A stretch of DNA of 64,000 bases from Vulcanisaeta moutnovskia 768-28 (GCF_000190315.1 NC_015151.1:1736001-1800000); one strand, 5' to 3'. Shown: positions 1-7,708, numbered from the stretch's first letter. Numbers and translations: made by a program. The notes: generated from the letters alone by a model not told the origin.

Positions 1-213
1 AAGGTTATTGGTAAGAGCGGTAGTGTGGAAATCGTATTAATACCAGCACCTAAGGGTGTTGGTCTCGTCGCTGCTGATTCCGCTAAGGTTGTACTTAGAC
101 TAGCTGGCATTAAGGATATCTGGTCATATACCTGGGGCGAGACGAGGACAACGCACAACCTGGTCAAGGCTACATACGATGCCCTGAAGAAGACCTATGC
201 ATTCTCCATCTAA
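1..213 (+). CDS. rps5: 30S ribosomal protein S5 (uS5), C-terminal part
   Basis: The reading frame is open from the first base and stops at 211-213, so this is the last 70 codons of a gene that begins outside the window. The residues [18 protein letters not shown] and the following A[18 protein letters not shown] match the C-terminal domain of archaeal uS5, a small-subunit protein of the decoding and mRNA-entry region. L30, L15 and secY follow, the normal archaeal spc-operon order, which supports the call. A GTG at 25 is internal and is not the start. Confidence 0.95.
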   Translation, partial: KVIGKSGSVEIVLIPAPKGVGLVAADSAKVVLRLAGIKDIWSYTWGETRTTHNLVKATYDALKKTYAFSI

Positions 214-262
214 TCGCAGGAGGGCTAAAGTTTAATAATTATAGGTTTACTGGGCGTTGTTT

Positions 263-817
263 ATGCAGGTTCAGGAAAGTGCCCGGTATAGTAAGGAGGC
301 GCCTTACACACGCATAGCAGTGATAAGGCTTAAGGGATTAGCCGATACACCGCCAGATGTTGAAAGAGCACTTGATCTACTTAGATTAAGGAGGAGGTAT
401 ACATGCGCAGTGATTGATGAGAGACCATCATACGTGGGAATGCTTAATGTTGTTAAGGACTGGGTCACCTGGGGTGAGATAGACGCCGATACATTGACTG
501 AGTTACTAAGAAGGAGGGGTAGGTTAATTGGCAATAAGCCTCTAACTGATGATTGGGTTAGGAAGTATGGTTGGTCAAGTATTGATGAGTTTGCGCTGGC
601 GTACATAATGGGTGAAGTTAATCAACTCGCATGCCCTGAGAACAAGCCATGGCCTAAATCAGGTAATAAGGTGCTATGCATACCTAAGTTAAAACCGGTC
701 TTTAGGCTTCATCCACCATCAGGAGGCCTTAGGAGCATTAAGAAGGGCTTTAATGAAGGTGGGGATCTGGGTTATAGGGGCATTGCAATTAATGAGTTGA
801 TACTTAGGATGCTATAA
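263..817 (+). CDS. rpl30: 50S ribosomal protein L30 (uL30)
   Basis: The protein has about 184 residues. It opens with the uL30 strand-helix (IAVIRLKGLADTPPDVERALDLLRL) and carries the longer archaeal C-terminal extension including KPLTDDWVRKYGW. It belongs to the large ribosomal subunit. Start choice: an in-frame TTG lies at 257, but an AT-rich box at 231-245 would place transcription start near 262, so the ATG at 263 fits a leaderless message. It lies between S5 and L15 as in the archaeal spc operon. Confidence 0.93.
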   Translation: MQVQESARYSKEAPYTRIAVIRLKGLADTPPDVERALDLLRLRRRYTCAVIDERPSYVGMLNVVKDWVTWGEIDADTLTELLRRRGRLIGNKPLTDDWVRKYGWSSIDEFALAYIMGEVNQLACPENKPWPKSGNKVLCIPKLKPVFRLHPPSGGLRSIKKGFNEGGDLGYRGIAINELILRML

Positions 818-841
818 TTTAATCATTAATTTTAACCATAA

Positions 842-863
842 ATTAATAACCCGCGTTATTAAT
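842..863. repeat. 8-bp perfect inverted repeat, L30-L15 gap
   Basis: ATTAATAA at 842-849 is mirrored by TTATTAAT at 856-863 around a CCCGCG loop. It lies in the 135-base gap between L30 and L15, upstream of the L15 promoter. It could be a weak terminator hairpin for the S5-L30 message or an operator. The arms are AT-rich, so chance is possible. Confidence 0.4.
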
Positions 864-910
864 AATTATTGTGTAGGACCTTAATAATTTATTACGTATA
901 GTGCAGGTAA

Positions 911-930
911 GGTCATAAAATTTATTAAGG
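911..930 (+). promoter_or_regulatory. TATA-type promoter of rpl15
   Basis: An AT-rich box (ataaaatttattaa, 915-928) sits about 26-30 bases before the ATG at 953, the spacing of an archaeal BRE/TATA element to a leaderless start. It implies that L15-SecY can be transcribed separately from S5-L30. Confidence 0.55.
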
Positions 931-952
931 GTTTCAATAGTCAATCGTAGTC

Positions 953-1426
953 ATGGTTAGGCGATTTGAGAGAAAGTCTAGGAAGTATAGGGGTTCGAGA
1001 ACCCATGGTTGGGGTAGGGTTGGTCAGCATAGGAAGAGTGGTTCAAGTGGTGGTAGGGGTAAGTCTGGTCTCCATAAACATAAGTGGTCGCTCGTTATGA
1101 AGTATGCCGAGGATTCGAGTGGTTATCCATTCTTTGGTAAGCATGGGTTTAAGCAGCCCGAGGCTATAGTCGCGGCTAGGGTTGGTATTAATGTTGGTGA
1201 GCTTGACTCAATGCTTGATGAATTGGTTAACAAGGGCTTGGTGCAGGTAGTTGATGGTAAGTATGTAGTTGATTTATTAAAGATTGGTTTTAATAAATTG
1301 CTGGGTAGGGGTAAAGTCAGTAGGCCCATGATTGTTAGGGCTGTTTGGGTTTCGAGGAAGGCTGAGGAGAAGATCAGGGCTGCTGGAGGTTCCGTGGAAT
1401 TAATACGGGGGGTAGTGCATGGCTAA
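953..1426 (+). CDS. rpl15: 50S ribosomal protein L15 (uL15)
   Basis: This 157-residue protein starts with the basic, glycine-rich segment typical of uL15 (SRTHGWGRVGQHRKSG, then GGRGKSG-x-HKHKW). A globular C-terminal domain ending in a repeated G-x-V pattern follows. It is an assembly protein of the large subunit. The ATG at 953 follows a TATA box at the right distance and begins exactly at the conserved N-terminus. It overlaps secY by 8 bases, indicating translational coupling. Confidence 0.95.
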   Translation: MVRRFERKSRKYRGSRTHGWGRVGQHRKSGSSGGRGKSGLHKHKWSLVMKYAEDSSGYPFFGKHGFKQPEAIVAARVGINVGELDSMLDELVNKGLVQVVDGKYVVDLLKIGFNKLLGRGKVSRPMIVRAVWVSRKAEEKIRAAGGSVELIRGVVHG

Positions 1427-2858
1427 TAGTGAGCGTAGGTTCATTGATGCTGTGGAGCCGATACTGCGTTTCATACCGACTGTACCCAAACCCAGGGAAG
1501 CCCTGAGCATGGGTTCAAGGCTATTCTGGACGTTTCTAGCGGTAACTGTTTACCTGCTAATGTCGATAACACCACTTTATGGGTTAAGCCCAGTGACACC
1601 ATCATTCTTTCTATCACCTGCCATAGCATCCATACTAGGCATAACCTTCGGAACGCTGGCTCAGTTGGGTATAACCCCAATAGTCGTCGCCGGTATAATA
1701 CTTGAGATACTCGTTTTCTCGGATATGATCAATGTAGATCTTGAGGATCCAGAAGATCAGGCCAAGTTTAATGCGTTACTTAAGCTCCTTGCTATAGTCT
1801 TTGGGCTTCTCGAAGCCATAGCCCTAGTAACCAGTGGCCAGTTAATCCCCGTTAATGCCCTTGGTGGAACCCTAATAGTTATTCAGTTGTTAGTGGCCAC
1901 GGTAATAATAATCTTAATGGATGACATGATATCAAAGGGCTGGGGATTAGGTAGTGGTATATCGCTATTCATCCTCGTAACCATAGTTAAGCAAATGTTC
2001 GCAATGGCCTTCTCACCATTCATCTTACCAGGCTCAGTAATACCCTATGGCGCCATACCCGCCCTCGCAGCGGCCATTTACTACGCAATAGGTGGCAAAT
2101 TAAGTTACTTAATGAGTATACTTTATCAAGTCAATTTCCCAAGTCTAACTGGCTTAATAGCGACAATAGCCCTTGCATTAATTGTATTGTACCTAGAGTT
2201 AATGGAGGTTTCAATACCAGTAGCACTCGTGCAGTATAGGGGGTATAGATACTCAGTGCCGTTGAAGCTAATGTACGTATCAGTACTACCCATAATATTC
2301 ACCGCATACACTGTTTACTTAGTAGGTGAGGGCTTAACACTTCTCTGGAGCGCGTATAACAAGGCGAATACTAACCCATTCCTTAACTGGCTGGCTTGTG
2401 CGCACTCGACATCTCTAGGCCTAATACCATGCCCCAACTCACTGCTCTATTACTTCACGGTTGTTCCTAGAAACATAGATGCCACGTATATAGCTGTTCA
2501 CATAATTATGTACGCCGTACTATCAGTTGTATTCGCAATTGTTTGGGTTAACCTGGCGGGTCTAAGCGCTGAGGATCAGGCAAAGTACATAGTGCAGGGT
2601 GGTATGCACATACCAGGCTTTAGACCGAGCACTAAGGTTATCGCTAGGTTTCTCGATAGGTACATTAGGATGTTAACAATAATCAGTGGCTTAATAGTTG
2701 GCGTAATTGCAGCCCTTGGCGACATTGCCGGTGTCTTTGGTGGTGGTATTGGCTTAATACTGGTTGTGGAGATAGTGATACAGTACTACTCATTGGCATT
2801 GCAGGAGCAGTTATTCGAGATTTACCCAGGCCTTAAGAGGCTCCTTGGTAAGGAATGA
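1419..2858 (+). CDS. secY: preprotein translocase subunit SecY
   Basis: The 479-residue integral membrane protein has about ten hydrophobic segments and the archaeal SecY/Sec61-alpha landmarks. These are an N-terminal cytoplasmic helix, a plug region after the first transmembrane segment, the loop with VALVQYRGYRYSVPLKLMYVS, and a C-terminal part with GFRPSTKVIARFLDRYI. It forms the protein-conducting channel in the cytoplasmic membrane, with SecE and Sec61-beta encoded elsewhere. Its start overlaps the L15 stop. No adenylate kinase gene follows, unlike in many archaeal spc operons. The last codons overlap a repeat-like hairpin (2855-2891). Confidence 0.96.
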   Translation: MANSERRFIDAVEPILRFIPTVPKPREALSMGSRLFWTFLAVTVYLLMSITPLYGLSPVTPSFFLSPAIASILGITFGTLAQLGITPIVVAGIILEILVFSDMINVDLEDPEDQAKFNALLKLLAIVFGLLEAIALVTSGQLIPVNALGGTLIVIQLLVATVIIILMDDMISKGWGLGSGISLFILVTIVKQMFAMAFSPFILPGSVIPYGAIPALAAAIYYAIGGKLSYLMSILYQVNFPSLTGLIATIALALIVLYLELMEVSIPVALVQYRGYRYSVPLKLMYVSVLPIIFTAYTVYLVGEGLTLLWSAYNKANTNPFLNWLACAHSTSLGLIPCPNSLLYYFTVVPRNIDATYIAVHIIMYAVLSVVFAIVWVNLAGLSAEDQAKYIVQGGMHIPGFRPSTKVIARFLDRYIRMLTIISGLIVGVIAALGDIAGVFGGGIGLILVVEIVIQYYSLALQEQLFEIYPGLKRLLGKE

Positions 2859-2891
2859 CCTCATTCCCGCTCTAAAAGACGAGACTTTTAG
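2855..2891 (-). repeat. degenerate IS605-end-like hairpin element at secY 3' end
   Basis: Read on the minus strand this segment runs AAGTCTCGTC, a hairpin core, GCGGG, then GAGGTCA. It is recognisably the same as the element at 28344-28377, which is on the plus strand. On the plus strand it also contains a perfect 7-bp inverted repeat, CTAAAAG at 2872-2878 and CTTTTAG at 2885-2891. It overlaps the secY stop codon. It may be a decayed terminal hairpin of an IS200/IS605 (TnpB) element that now serves as a 3' end structure. The family assignment is from memory of crenarchaeal elements. Confidence 0.45.
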
Positions 2892-2910
2892 TTAAAGGTA
2901 AATCCTAAAC

Positions 2911-2930
2911 GTGAAAAAGCTTATAAATTA
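2911..2930 (+). promoter_or_regulatory. BRE/TATA promoter of the 44-codon gene
   Basis: GAAAAAGC followed by TTATAAATT at 2913-2929 is a strong archaeal BRE plus TATA box. Its centre is about 26 bases before the GTG at 2951, so the predicted transcript starts at or within a base or two of that codon. Confidence 0.7.
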
Positions 2931-2950
2931 AGGCCATACTTGTAGATTTC

Positions 2951-3085
2951 GTGGGAGGTAGACAAAGGACAAGTCTATTCATGACGAGTGAGGAAGAGGA
3001 GAGGAGACTAGGTAGGGCATTAACTGAGGCGACGGGTTCATCGCAGCAGCAACAGGGTAAGCAGGCTAAGGGAGGTAAGAAGTGA
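2951..3085 (+). CDS. small charged unknown protein, 44 residues
   Basis: This is an open frame of 44 codons with GTG start and TGA stop, too short for most gene finders. The predicted product has a charged helical middle (TSEEEERRLGRALTEA) and a Gln-rich then Lys/Gly-rich tail ending KGGKK. There is no membrane segment, so it is not Sec61-beta. A strong TATA box 26 bases upstream makes GTG 2951 a leaderless start; an internal ATG at 2981 is the alternative. It is probably co-transcribed with the SPOUT methyltransferase and L3-L4-L23. The Lys-rich tail and setting suggest a ribosome-associated protein, but I do not recognise a family. Confidence 0.6.
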   Translation: MGGRQRTSLFMTSEEEERRLGRALTEATGSSQQQQGKQAKGGKK

Positions 3086-3117
3086 GGTATAAACCATAAG
3101 TGATTAGTGATGTTAAA

Positions 3118-3978
3118 ATGAGGGTATTAAGGTTAAAACCAATTATTGATATTGCAATACCCAGTGACTTTCTTGCGGAGTCTCCTGACAATAGGGAGGC
3201 AATTAGAAAGATTGGTTATATTGGTAGGGGTGCCGCGATATTCCAGGTAAGTAGGATTATTGTTTATAGGCATAGGCTGGCTGGCGATAGGGATAAGGCT
3301 GAGTTCATTGTTAAGAACCTGAGGTATCTATCAACGCCACCATACTTAAGAAAGGACTTGTTTAAACTCGATAGGGATCTTAAGTATGTAGGCTTATTGC
3401 CACCGTTAAAGACACCTAATCATGCACCTGAGGGTAAGCCAGAAAGGGGTGAGTATAGGGAGGGTATTGTCATTAAGTGGGATGGTTACTACTCAATTGC
3501 CAAGATTGGTGATGGCATTTACGCTAAGGTACCAAGGCCAATGCCACTGGGTACTAGGGTCGTTGTTCAGATTGATGCGCCGACAACAAGGGATGACACG
3601 TATAGGGCACATGTTGTTCCAAGAGACCGTCTAAGTATTTATTGGGGATTTGAATCAGAGGTCATGGATGTAAGTAAATTGTTTGATGAATATAGTTATG
3701 TGGTTTTAACGGGTAAGGAGGGAATTAGCATTAAGAATGCCATAGAACAAATTAATGACTTTTTAAGTGGGGATAGATTTCTCGTGGTCTTTGGATCACC
3801 TTATCATGGAGTTGACGAGATACTTAGGGCTGAGGGCATGGAGAATACATTGAAGAAATATCCATTTATTAATTTCATACCTGGTCAGGGCGTTGAAACC
3901 GTGAGGACCGAGGAGGCCGTGATAGCCGTATTATCAATACTAAACCTGATTAGGCACCTGCATGGTTCGTTGCCCTAG
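3118..3978 (+). CDS. SPOUT-type RNA methyltransferase (DUF171 family)
   Basis: This protein of about 286 residues has the layout of the archaeal SPOUT methyltransferases encoded beside L3/L4. An N-terminal part of the alpha/beta knot is followed by an inserted OB-like beta domain (near EGIVIKWDGYYSIAKIGDGIYAKVP). The C-terminal knot has VVFGSPYHGVDEIL and FINFIPGQGVETVRTEEA, the SAM-binding trefoil signature. It probably methylates ribosomal RNA. ATG 3118 begins at the expected N-terminus; GTG 3100 is an alternative start. It sits 33 bases after the small gene and 52 before L3. Confidence 0.85.
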   Translation: MRVLRLKPIIDIAIPSDFLAESPDNREAIRKIGYIGRGAAIFQVSRIIVYRHRLAGDRDKAEFIVKNLRYLSTPPYLRKDLFKLDRDLKYVGLLPPLKTPNHAPEGKPERGEYREGIVIKWDGYYSIAKIGDGIYAKVPRPMPLGTRVVVQIDAPTTRDDTYRAHVVPRDRLSIYWGFESEVMDVSKLFDEYSYVVLTGKEGISIKNAIEQINDFLSGDRFLVVFGSPYHGVDEILRAEGMENTLKKYPFINFIPGQGVETVRTEEAVIAVLSILNLIRHLHGSLP

Positions 3979-3990
3979 TCCAGGGAACTA

Positions 3991-4007
3991 ATAATTTTTA
4001 AATAGGG
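3991..4007 (+). promoter_or_regulatory. TATA-type promoter of rpl3
   Basis: TAATTTTTAAATAGG at 3992-4006 lies about 27-30 bases before the L3 ATG at 4031, the spacing expected for a leaderless archaeal start. It would drive L3-L4-L23. Confidence 0.55.
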
Positions 4008-4030
4008 TTGTGACTACGTAGGGCTGAACT

Positions 4031-5059
4031 ATGGGTTTAAAGATTCATAGGCCTAAGCGCGGATCCATGGCTTACTACCCAAGGAAGCGAGCCGAGTCCC
4101 TAGTGGCTAAGTTCAGGGTATGGCCAGATCCACGGCCTGGTAAGCCCATGTTGCTTGGTTTCGTGGCGTATAAAGCAGGTATGGCGCATGCCGTGTTCAT
4201 AGATGATAGGCCAACGAGTCCCTTCTACAGTAAGGAAGTTATTAAGCCAGTCACAATATTGGACTCACCACCAATTAAGGTAATAGCCTTTAAGGCCTAC
4301 ACGTACGATCCCTGGAAAAACCTAAAGTTGAGCCTTGGCGAGGTTTGGATGCCTGATGTGCCTAAGGACATTGCTAGGAAAATACCAACACTTCCAGAGA
4401 AGTTTAACAAGGAGGAGATGATGAAGAAGATACTTGATAATGTGGATGTAATTACGGAGATTAGAGCCCTCGTAGCAACACAACCAAGACTTAGTGGCAT
4501 TGGCAAGAAAACCCCAGAGCTTCTGGAGATACCCATTGGTGGTGTTGATGATATTAATCAATTAATTAAGTATGCTGATTCAATATTGGGTAAGGACATT
4601 AATGTAACCGACGTGTTTAATGAGGGTCAATATGTTGATGTCGCCGCAATAACGAAGGGTAAGGGATTACAGGGTGTGGTTAAGAGGTTCAACGTTAAGA
4701 TATTACCAAAATGGCACAAGCATAGGAAGGGTTATAGGAGGATTGGAGCCATTGGTCCGCAAAACCCAGCTCTGGCCTTCACAACGCCAAGACCTGGTCA
4801 AATGGGTCTGCATAAGAGGACGGAGTATAACAAGAGGATACTCAAGATAGGTCTTAATGGTGCTGAGGTAACCCCAAGCTCCGGCTTTCCGCATTATGGT
4901 ATAGTTAAGGGACCTTACATGGCCCTTGAAGGTTCAGTACCTGGTATTGTTAAGAGACTTGTGACACTTAGGTTCCCAGTAAGACCTAGACCGCCAACAT
5001 ACCCAACTGGTAAGGTTCAAATAGTCTGGTTATCAACACAGCCACTGCAGGGTGCATGA
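4031..5059 (+). CDS. rpl3: 50S ribosomal protein L3 (uL3)
   Basis: This is a 342-residue archaeal/eukaryotic-type uL3. It begins MGLKIHRPKRGSMAYYPRKRA and carries the GKGLQGVVKRF and HKHRKGYRRIGAIGP segments that reach toward the peptidyl-transferase centre, followed by PGQMGLHKRTEYNKRI. Full length for the family. The stop overlaps the L4 ATG as ATGA (5056-5059), so L3 and L4 are translationally coupled. Confidence 0.96.
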   Translation: MGLKIHRPKRGSMAYYPRKRAESLVAKFRVWPDPRPGKPMLLGFVAYKAGMAHAVFIDDRPTSPFYSKEVIKPVTILDSPPIKVIAFKAYTYDPWKNLKLSLGEVWMPDVPKDIARKIPTLPEKFNKEEMMKKILDNVDVITEIRALVATQPRLSGIGKKTPELLEIPIGGVDDINQLIKYADSILGKDINVTDVFNEGQYVDVAAITKGKGLQGVVKRFNVKILPKWHKHRKGYRRIGAIGPQNPALAFTTPRPGQMGLHKRTEYNKRILKIGLNGAEVTPSSGFPHYGIVKGPYMALEGSVPGIVKRLVTLRFPVRPRPPTYPTGKVQIVWLSTQPLQGA

Positions 5060-5892
5060 GCATGGTATCCCTAGACATGTCACCATTAATAAGGCCTTTG
5101 TATAATGTACCAAGTGTTGTGAAGGTATTCGATATAAATGGTAATGCTATTAATGAAATAGAATTGCCTTCCCAATTCTTCGAACCCATAAGACCTGACT
5201 TAATACTCAGGGCCTACATAAGTGCATTGACGGCTAGGCTTCAGCCCAAGGGAACAGATCCAATGGCTGGTAAGAGGACCACGGCAGTGAGTTTTGGTAT
5301 AGGGCTTGGTATTGCCAGGGTTCCTAGGGTTAAGGGTAGCCTATGGCCAACCGCTAGGTTAGCGCCAAACGTTGTTAAGGGTAGGAGGGCACATCCACCT
5401 AAGGTTGAGAAGGTTCTTCATGAGAGGATTAATAAGAGGGAGCGTAGGAAGGCCATTAGGTCCGCCATAGCCGCTACGGCAATAAAGGACCTAGTAATTG
5501 CTAGGGGTCATACTGTTGATAAGGTTCCGCAGATACCACTTATTGTCAATGATGATTTTGAGAGAATTAGTGTTATGGCTGATTTGAAGAAGTCGCTTGA
5601 ATCATTGGGTCTTTGGGATGATATTGAGAGGGTTGCTGAGAGGATTAGGATTAGGTCTGGTAAGGGTAAGATGAGGGGTAGGAGGTATAAGGAGGGGAAG
5701 AGTTTGTTAATTGTTGTTTCATCCACTGATGCATCGATTATTAAGGTGGCAAGGAACCTACCTGGCGTTGATGTTGTTCCTGTGAGAAACTTAGGCGTGC
5801 TGTATCTAGCGCCTGGTGGTGTCCCTGGTAGGTTAACACTATGGACCTCGAGTGCTATTGAGGAGTTACGTAAGGGTCTATTTATGGGGTGA
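5056..5892 (+). CDS. rpl4: 50S ribosomal protein L4 (uL4)
   Basis: The 278-residue product carries the uL4 signature, including the flexible loop region G-x-GIARVPRVKG followed by ARLAPNVVKGRRAHPPKVEK, which lines the exit tunnel. The C-terminal globular domain has LGVLYLAPGGVPGRLTLWT. It has archaeal length. The start overlaps the L3 stop; an ATG at 5062 is a less likely alternative. Confidence 0.95.
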   Translation: MSMVSLDMSPLIRPLYNVPSVVKVFDINGNAINEIELPSQFFEPIRPDLILRAYISALTARLQPKGTDPMAGKRTTAVSFGIGLGIARVPRVKGSLWPTARLAPNVVKGRRAHPPKVEKVLHERINKRERRKAIRSAIAATAIKDLVIARGHTVDKVPQIPLIVNDDFERISVMADLKKSLESLGLWDDIERVAERIRIRSGKGKMRGRRYKEGKSLLIVVSSTDASIIKVARNLPGVDVVPVRNLGVLYLAPGGVPGRLTLWTSSAIEELRKGLFMG

Positions 5893-5898
5893 GGTGGC

Positions 5899-6144
5899 AT
5901 GATCGTGAGGTTCGTACTAACAGAGAAGAGCCTTAGGCTTGCTGAGAGGGAGAATAAGATAACGATTGTTGTTCCTAGGAACACTACTAAGAAGGAGATT
6001 AGGGATTATGTGGAGAAGACGTATAATGTTAAGGTGGAGAGTGTGAATACATTAATAACAATGACTGGTGAGAAGAAGGCCTATGTTAAGCTAGCCCCTG
6101 AGTACAACGCATACGACTTACTCAGTCATCTGGGGCTCGTGTAA
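5899..6144 (+). CDS. rpl23: 50S ribosomal protein L23 (uL23)
   Basis: This compact 81-residue uL23 has the expected pattern: an N-terminal LTEKSLRLAERENKITIVVP strand-helix and a C-terminal VESVNTLITMTGEKKAYVKLAPEYNA. It binds near the tunnel exit, where SRP docks. A GAGGTG motif at 5890-5895 just before the ATG is a clear Shine-Dalgarno site, as expected for an internal operon gene. L2, S19 and the rest of the S10 operon do not follow, so the operon is split here. Confidence 0.95.
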   Translation: MIVRFVLTEKSLRLAERENKITIVVPRNTTKKEIRDYVEKTYNVKVESVNTLITMTGEKKAYVKLAPEYNAYDLLSHLGLV

Positions 6145-6225
6145 GTTTAATTTTATCAGTTCGTGGATTCATCTTCATCCAATCAGCACTTAAGTCCCTC
6201 TTCATCATTATTAGCCCTTAACTAA

Positions 6226-6247
6226 TTTATATAAAAGCATTTATAAG
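6226..6247 (+). promoter_or_regulatory. TATA boxes upstream of the C/D guide RNA
   Basis: Two TATA-like stretches, TTTATATAAAA (6226-6236) and ATTTATAAG (6239-6247), precede the guide RNA. The second is about 26 bases before 6268-6270, where the C box begins, which supports independent transcription of the RNA. Confidence 0.6.
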
Positions 6248-6263
6248 CAGGGTTGTCTTATAC

Positions 6264-6322
6264 TCCCGTGTGATGATGCTTCACCTCCCTGACTAATGAG
6301 GAATCCTTTAAGTACTGACCTG
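6264..6322 (+). ncRNA. C/D box guide sRNA (2'-O-methylation guide)
   Basis: All four boxes are present in order and at archaeal spacing. C box GTGATGA is at 6270-6276, D' CTGA at 6289-6292 after a 12-base guide, a C'-like TAATGA at 6294-6299, and D CTGA at 6315-6318. The guide before D (6304-6313) is the exact complement of ACUUAAAGGA, a highly conserved stretch of archaeal 16S rRNA just before the Arch915 site. The fifth-base rule would place the methyl group at the position equivalent to E. coli 912. I could not place a target for the D' guide. A TATA box sits 26 bases upstream. Such RNAs bind L7Ae, Nop5 and fibrillarin. Confidence 0.82.
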
Positions 6323-6363
6323 GTTAATTTTTAATGTCATTAGATAAGATTTATTAGTTCTTA

Positions 6364-6837
6364 TTGATTGCCGATGATGTGGACGTAATTAAGGAGATTG
6401 GAGGTGATGATTTGAAGTTCATCTTTATTAGGGATGAACCTACTTTCATATTAGAGGCTCTATACGTTAAGGGCTTTAGTGAGGAGAAGTATAGGAAATT
6501 GAGGAAGTATATCAAGGAGAAGCTTAATGAGGAGTTTTCTGGAATTATTACTCTTAATACGGGCAAGGCGTTAACTAAGGTATTACTAGTGGGTGGAGAT
6601 CAGGTTGGTCAGTCCTTAATCAACGATTTAATAGATAATGAGGCAAGCAAGATAAGTATGTGGGTCTCTAATGGCGTAATTAAGGAATTAGTTGATAAGG
6701 TATCGAGTGAGGTGGAGGAGACTAAGAAAATCAGAAAGTCAAGGAGAAAGAGAAGCAGGAGGAAGAGAAGTAAATCTTCTAAGGGTAATAAGGGTAAAAG
6801 GAGAAGGTCTAGGAAGAAGAGGTCAAGGAGGGCATGA
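6364..6837 (+). CDS. unknown protein with Lys/Arg/Ser-rich tail
   Basis: The product has 157 residues. The first 120 or so look like a small alpha/beta domain: strand FIFIRDEPTFILEALYVKG, helix EEKYRKLRKYIKEKL, strand FSGIITLNTG, strand KVLLVGG, then helices. The last 40 are almost only Arg, Lys and Ser with RKRSRRKRSK-like repeats, suggesting nucleic-acid binding. The start is TTG 6364; GTG 6379 is also possible. The gene follows the guide RNA in the same direction. I do not recognise the family. Confidence 0.7.
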   Translation: MIADDVDVIKEIGGDDLKFIFIRDEPTFILEALYVKGFSEEKYRKLRKYIKEKLNEEFSGIITLNTGKALTKVLLVGGDQVGQSLINDLIDNEASKISMWVSNGVIKELVDKVSSEVEETKKIRKSRRKRSRRKRSKSSKGNKGKRRRSRKKRSRRA

Positions 6838-6867
6838 AACCTTTGTTATTGAAAATAAGTGGAAAAA

Positions 6868-6880
6868 AGACTTTTTATAG
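6868..6880 (+). promoter_or_regulatory. TATA-type promoter of the disulfide oxidoreductase
   Basis: AGACTTTTTATAG at 6868-6880 lies about 26-28 bases before ATG 6904 and indicates a leaderless transcript. It rules against the longer frame that would begin at GTG 6859, because that start lies upstream of the promoter. Confidence 0.6.
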
Positions 6881-6903
6881 GGGTTACTTCCTACGAAGAT
6901 AGA

Positions 6904-7656
6904 ATGTCCGCAACACCCTTCGAAAAATCACAAGGCGCAGTAGAGGTACCGCACATAGAGGTTGATGAAGAGACTAAGGAAATAATAAAGGAGATACTGT
7001 CACAGATGAAGAATCCGGTTGAGGTCTTATTCTTCACAAGCAATACTTGTGGTAACAGGGACACTAATTGGTGTGTACCAACAGAGGAACTACTGGACTT
7101 ACTCGCTGAATTAGCACCCCCTGGTAAGTTAATACTGAGGAAGGTAAAATACGAGGAAAACAATGAGACATTCACAAAGTATAATGTTGAACCACAAAGA
7201 GTTCCCGTCATATACCTACTGGATGGTGCAATTAAGTACTTAGGCGCGCCGCTCGGTGAGGAAGTTCGAGCATTCATAGAGACCATAGTAAGGATATCCG
7301 TCGGTGAAACCAAGTTAAGGCCAAGGACTAAGAAGGGGCTCGAAGCTCTACTAAATTCAAGCAATAGTAAGAAGGTTGAGGTCATGACAGTGGTTACGCC
7401 ATCATGCCCATACTGCCCATACGCCGTCTTAATGGCTAACATGTTTGCTTATGACAGTAAGGGTAAGGTCATATCAGTAACTATTGAAGCCTATGAAGAG
7501 GGTGATATTGCAGATATGTATCAGGTGACTGCCGTACCGACTGTGGTCCTTAAGAGGGAGGATCAGGACGTTGGTAATGTTGAGTTTATAGGAGTTCCTC
7601 CAGAGAGCGACTTATTAAAGAAGGTACTTGATTATAGTGGCGTTAATCTACAGTGA
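6904..7656 (+). CDS. protein disulfide oxidoreductase (tandem thioredoxin folds)
   Basis: About 250 residues form two thioredoxin-like units, as in archaeal PDO/glutaredoxin-like proteins that make and reshuffle disulfides in the cytoplasm of hyperthermophiles. The second unit keeps the classical TPSCPYCPYAV site with its cis-proline later at AVPTVV. The first unit has its cis-proline at RVPVIYLLDG. Its cysteines, however, read TCGNRDTNWC, seven residues apart, instead of CxxC. The start is ATG 6904, set by the TATA box at 6868-6880. Confidence 0.9.
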   Translation: MSATPFEKSQGAVEVPHIEVDEETKEIIKEILSQMKNPVEVLFFTSNTCGNRDTNWCVPTEELLDLLAELAPPGKLILRKVKYEENNETFTKYNVEPQRVPVIYLLDGAIKYLGAPLGEEVRAFIETIVRISVGETKLRPRTKKGLEALLNSSNSKKVEVMTVVTPSCPYCPYAVLMANMFAYDSKGKVISVTIEAYEEGDIADMYQVTAVPTVVLKREDQDVGNVEFIGVPPESDLLKKVLDYSGVNLQ

Positions 7657-7708
7657 GTTAAAAATACCTTAAAAATATAAATTTTTCATTTCAACGTAAA
7701 ATGAGACT

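Noticed and set aside
6859-6903. Upstream extension of the disulfide oxidoreductase to GTG 6859
   Set aside because: The TATA box lies at 6868-6880 inside this extension, so translation must begin after it, at ATG 6904.
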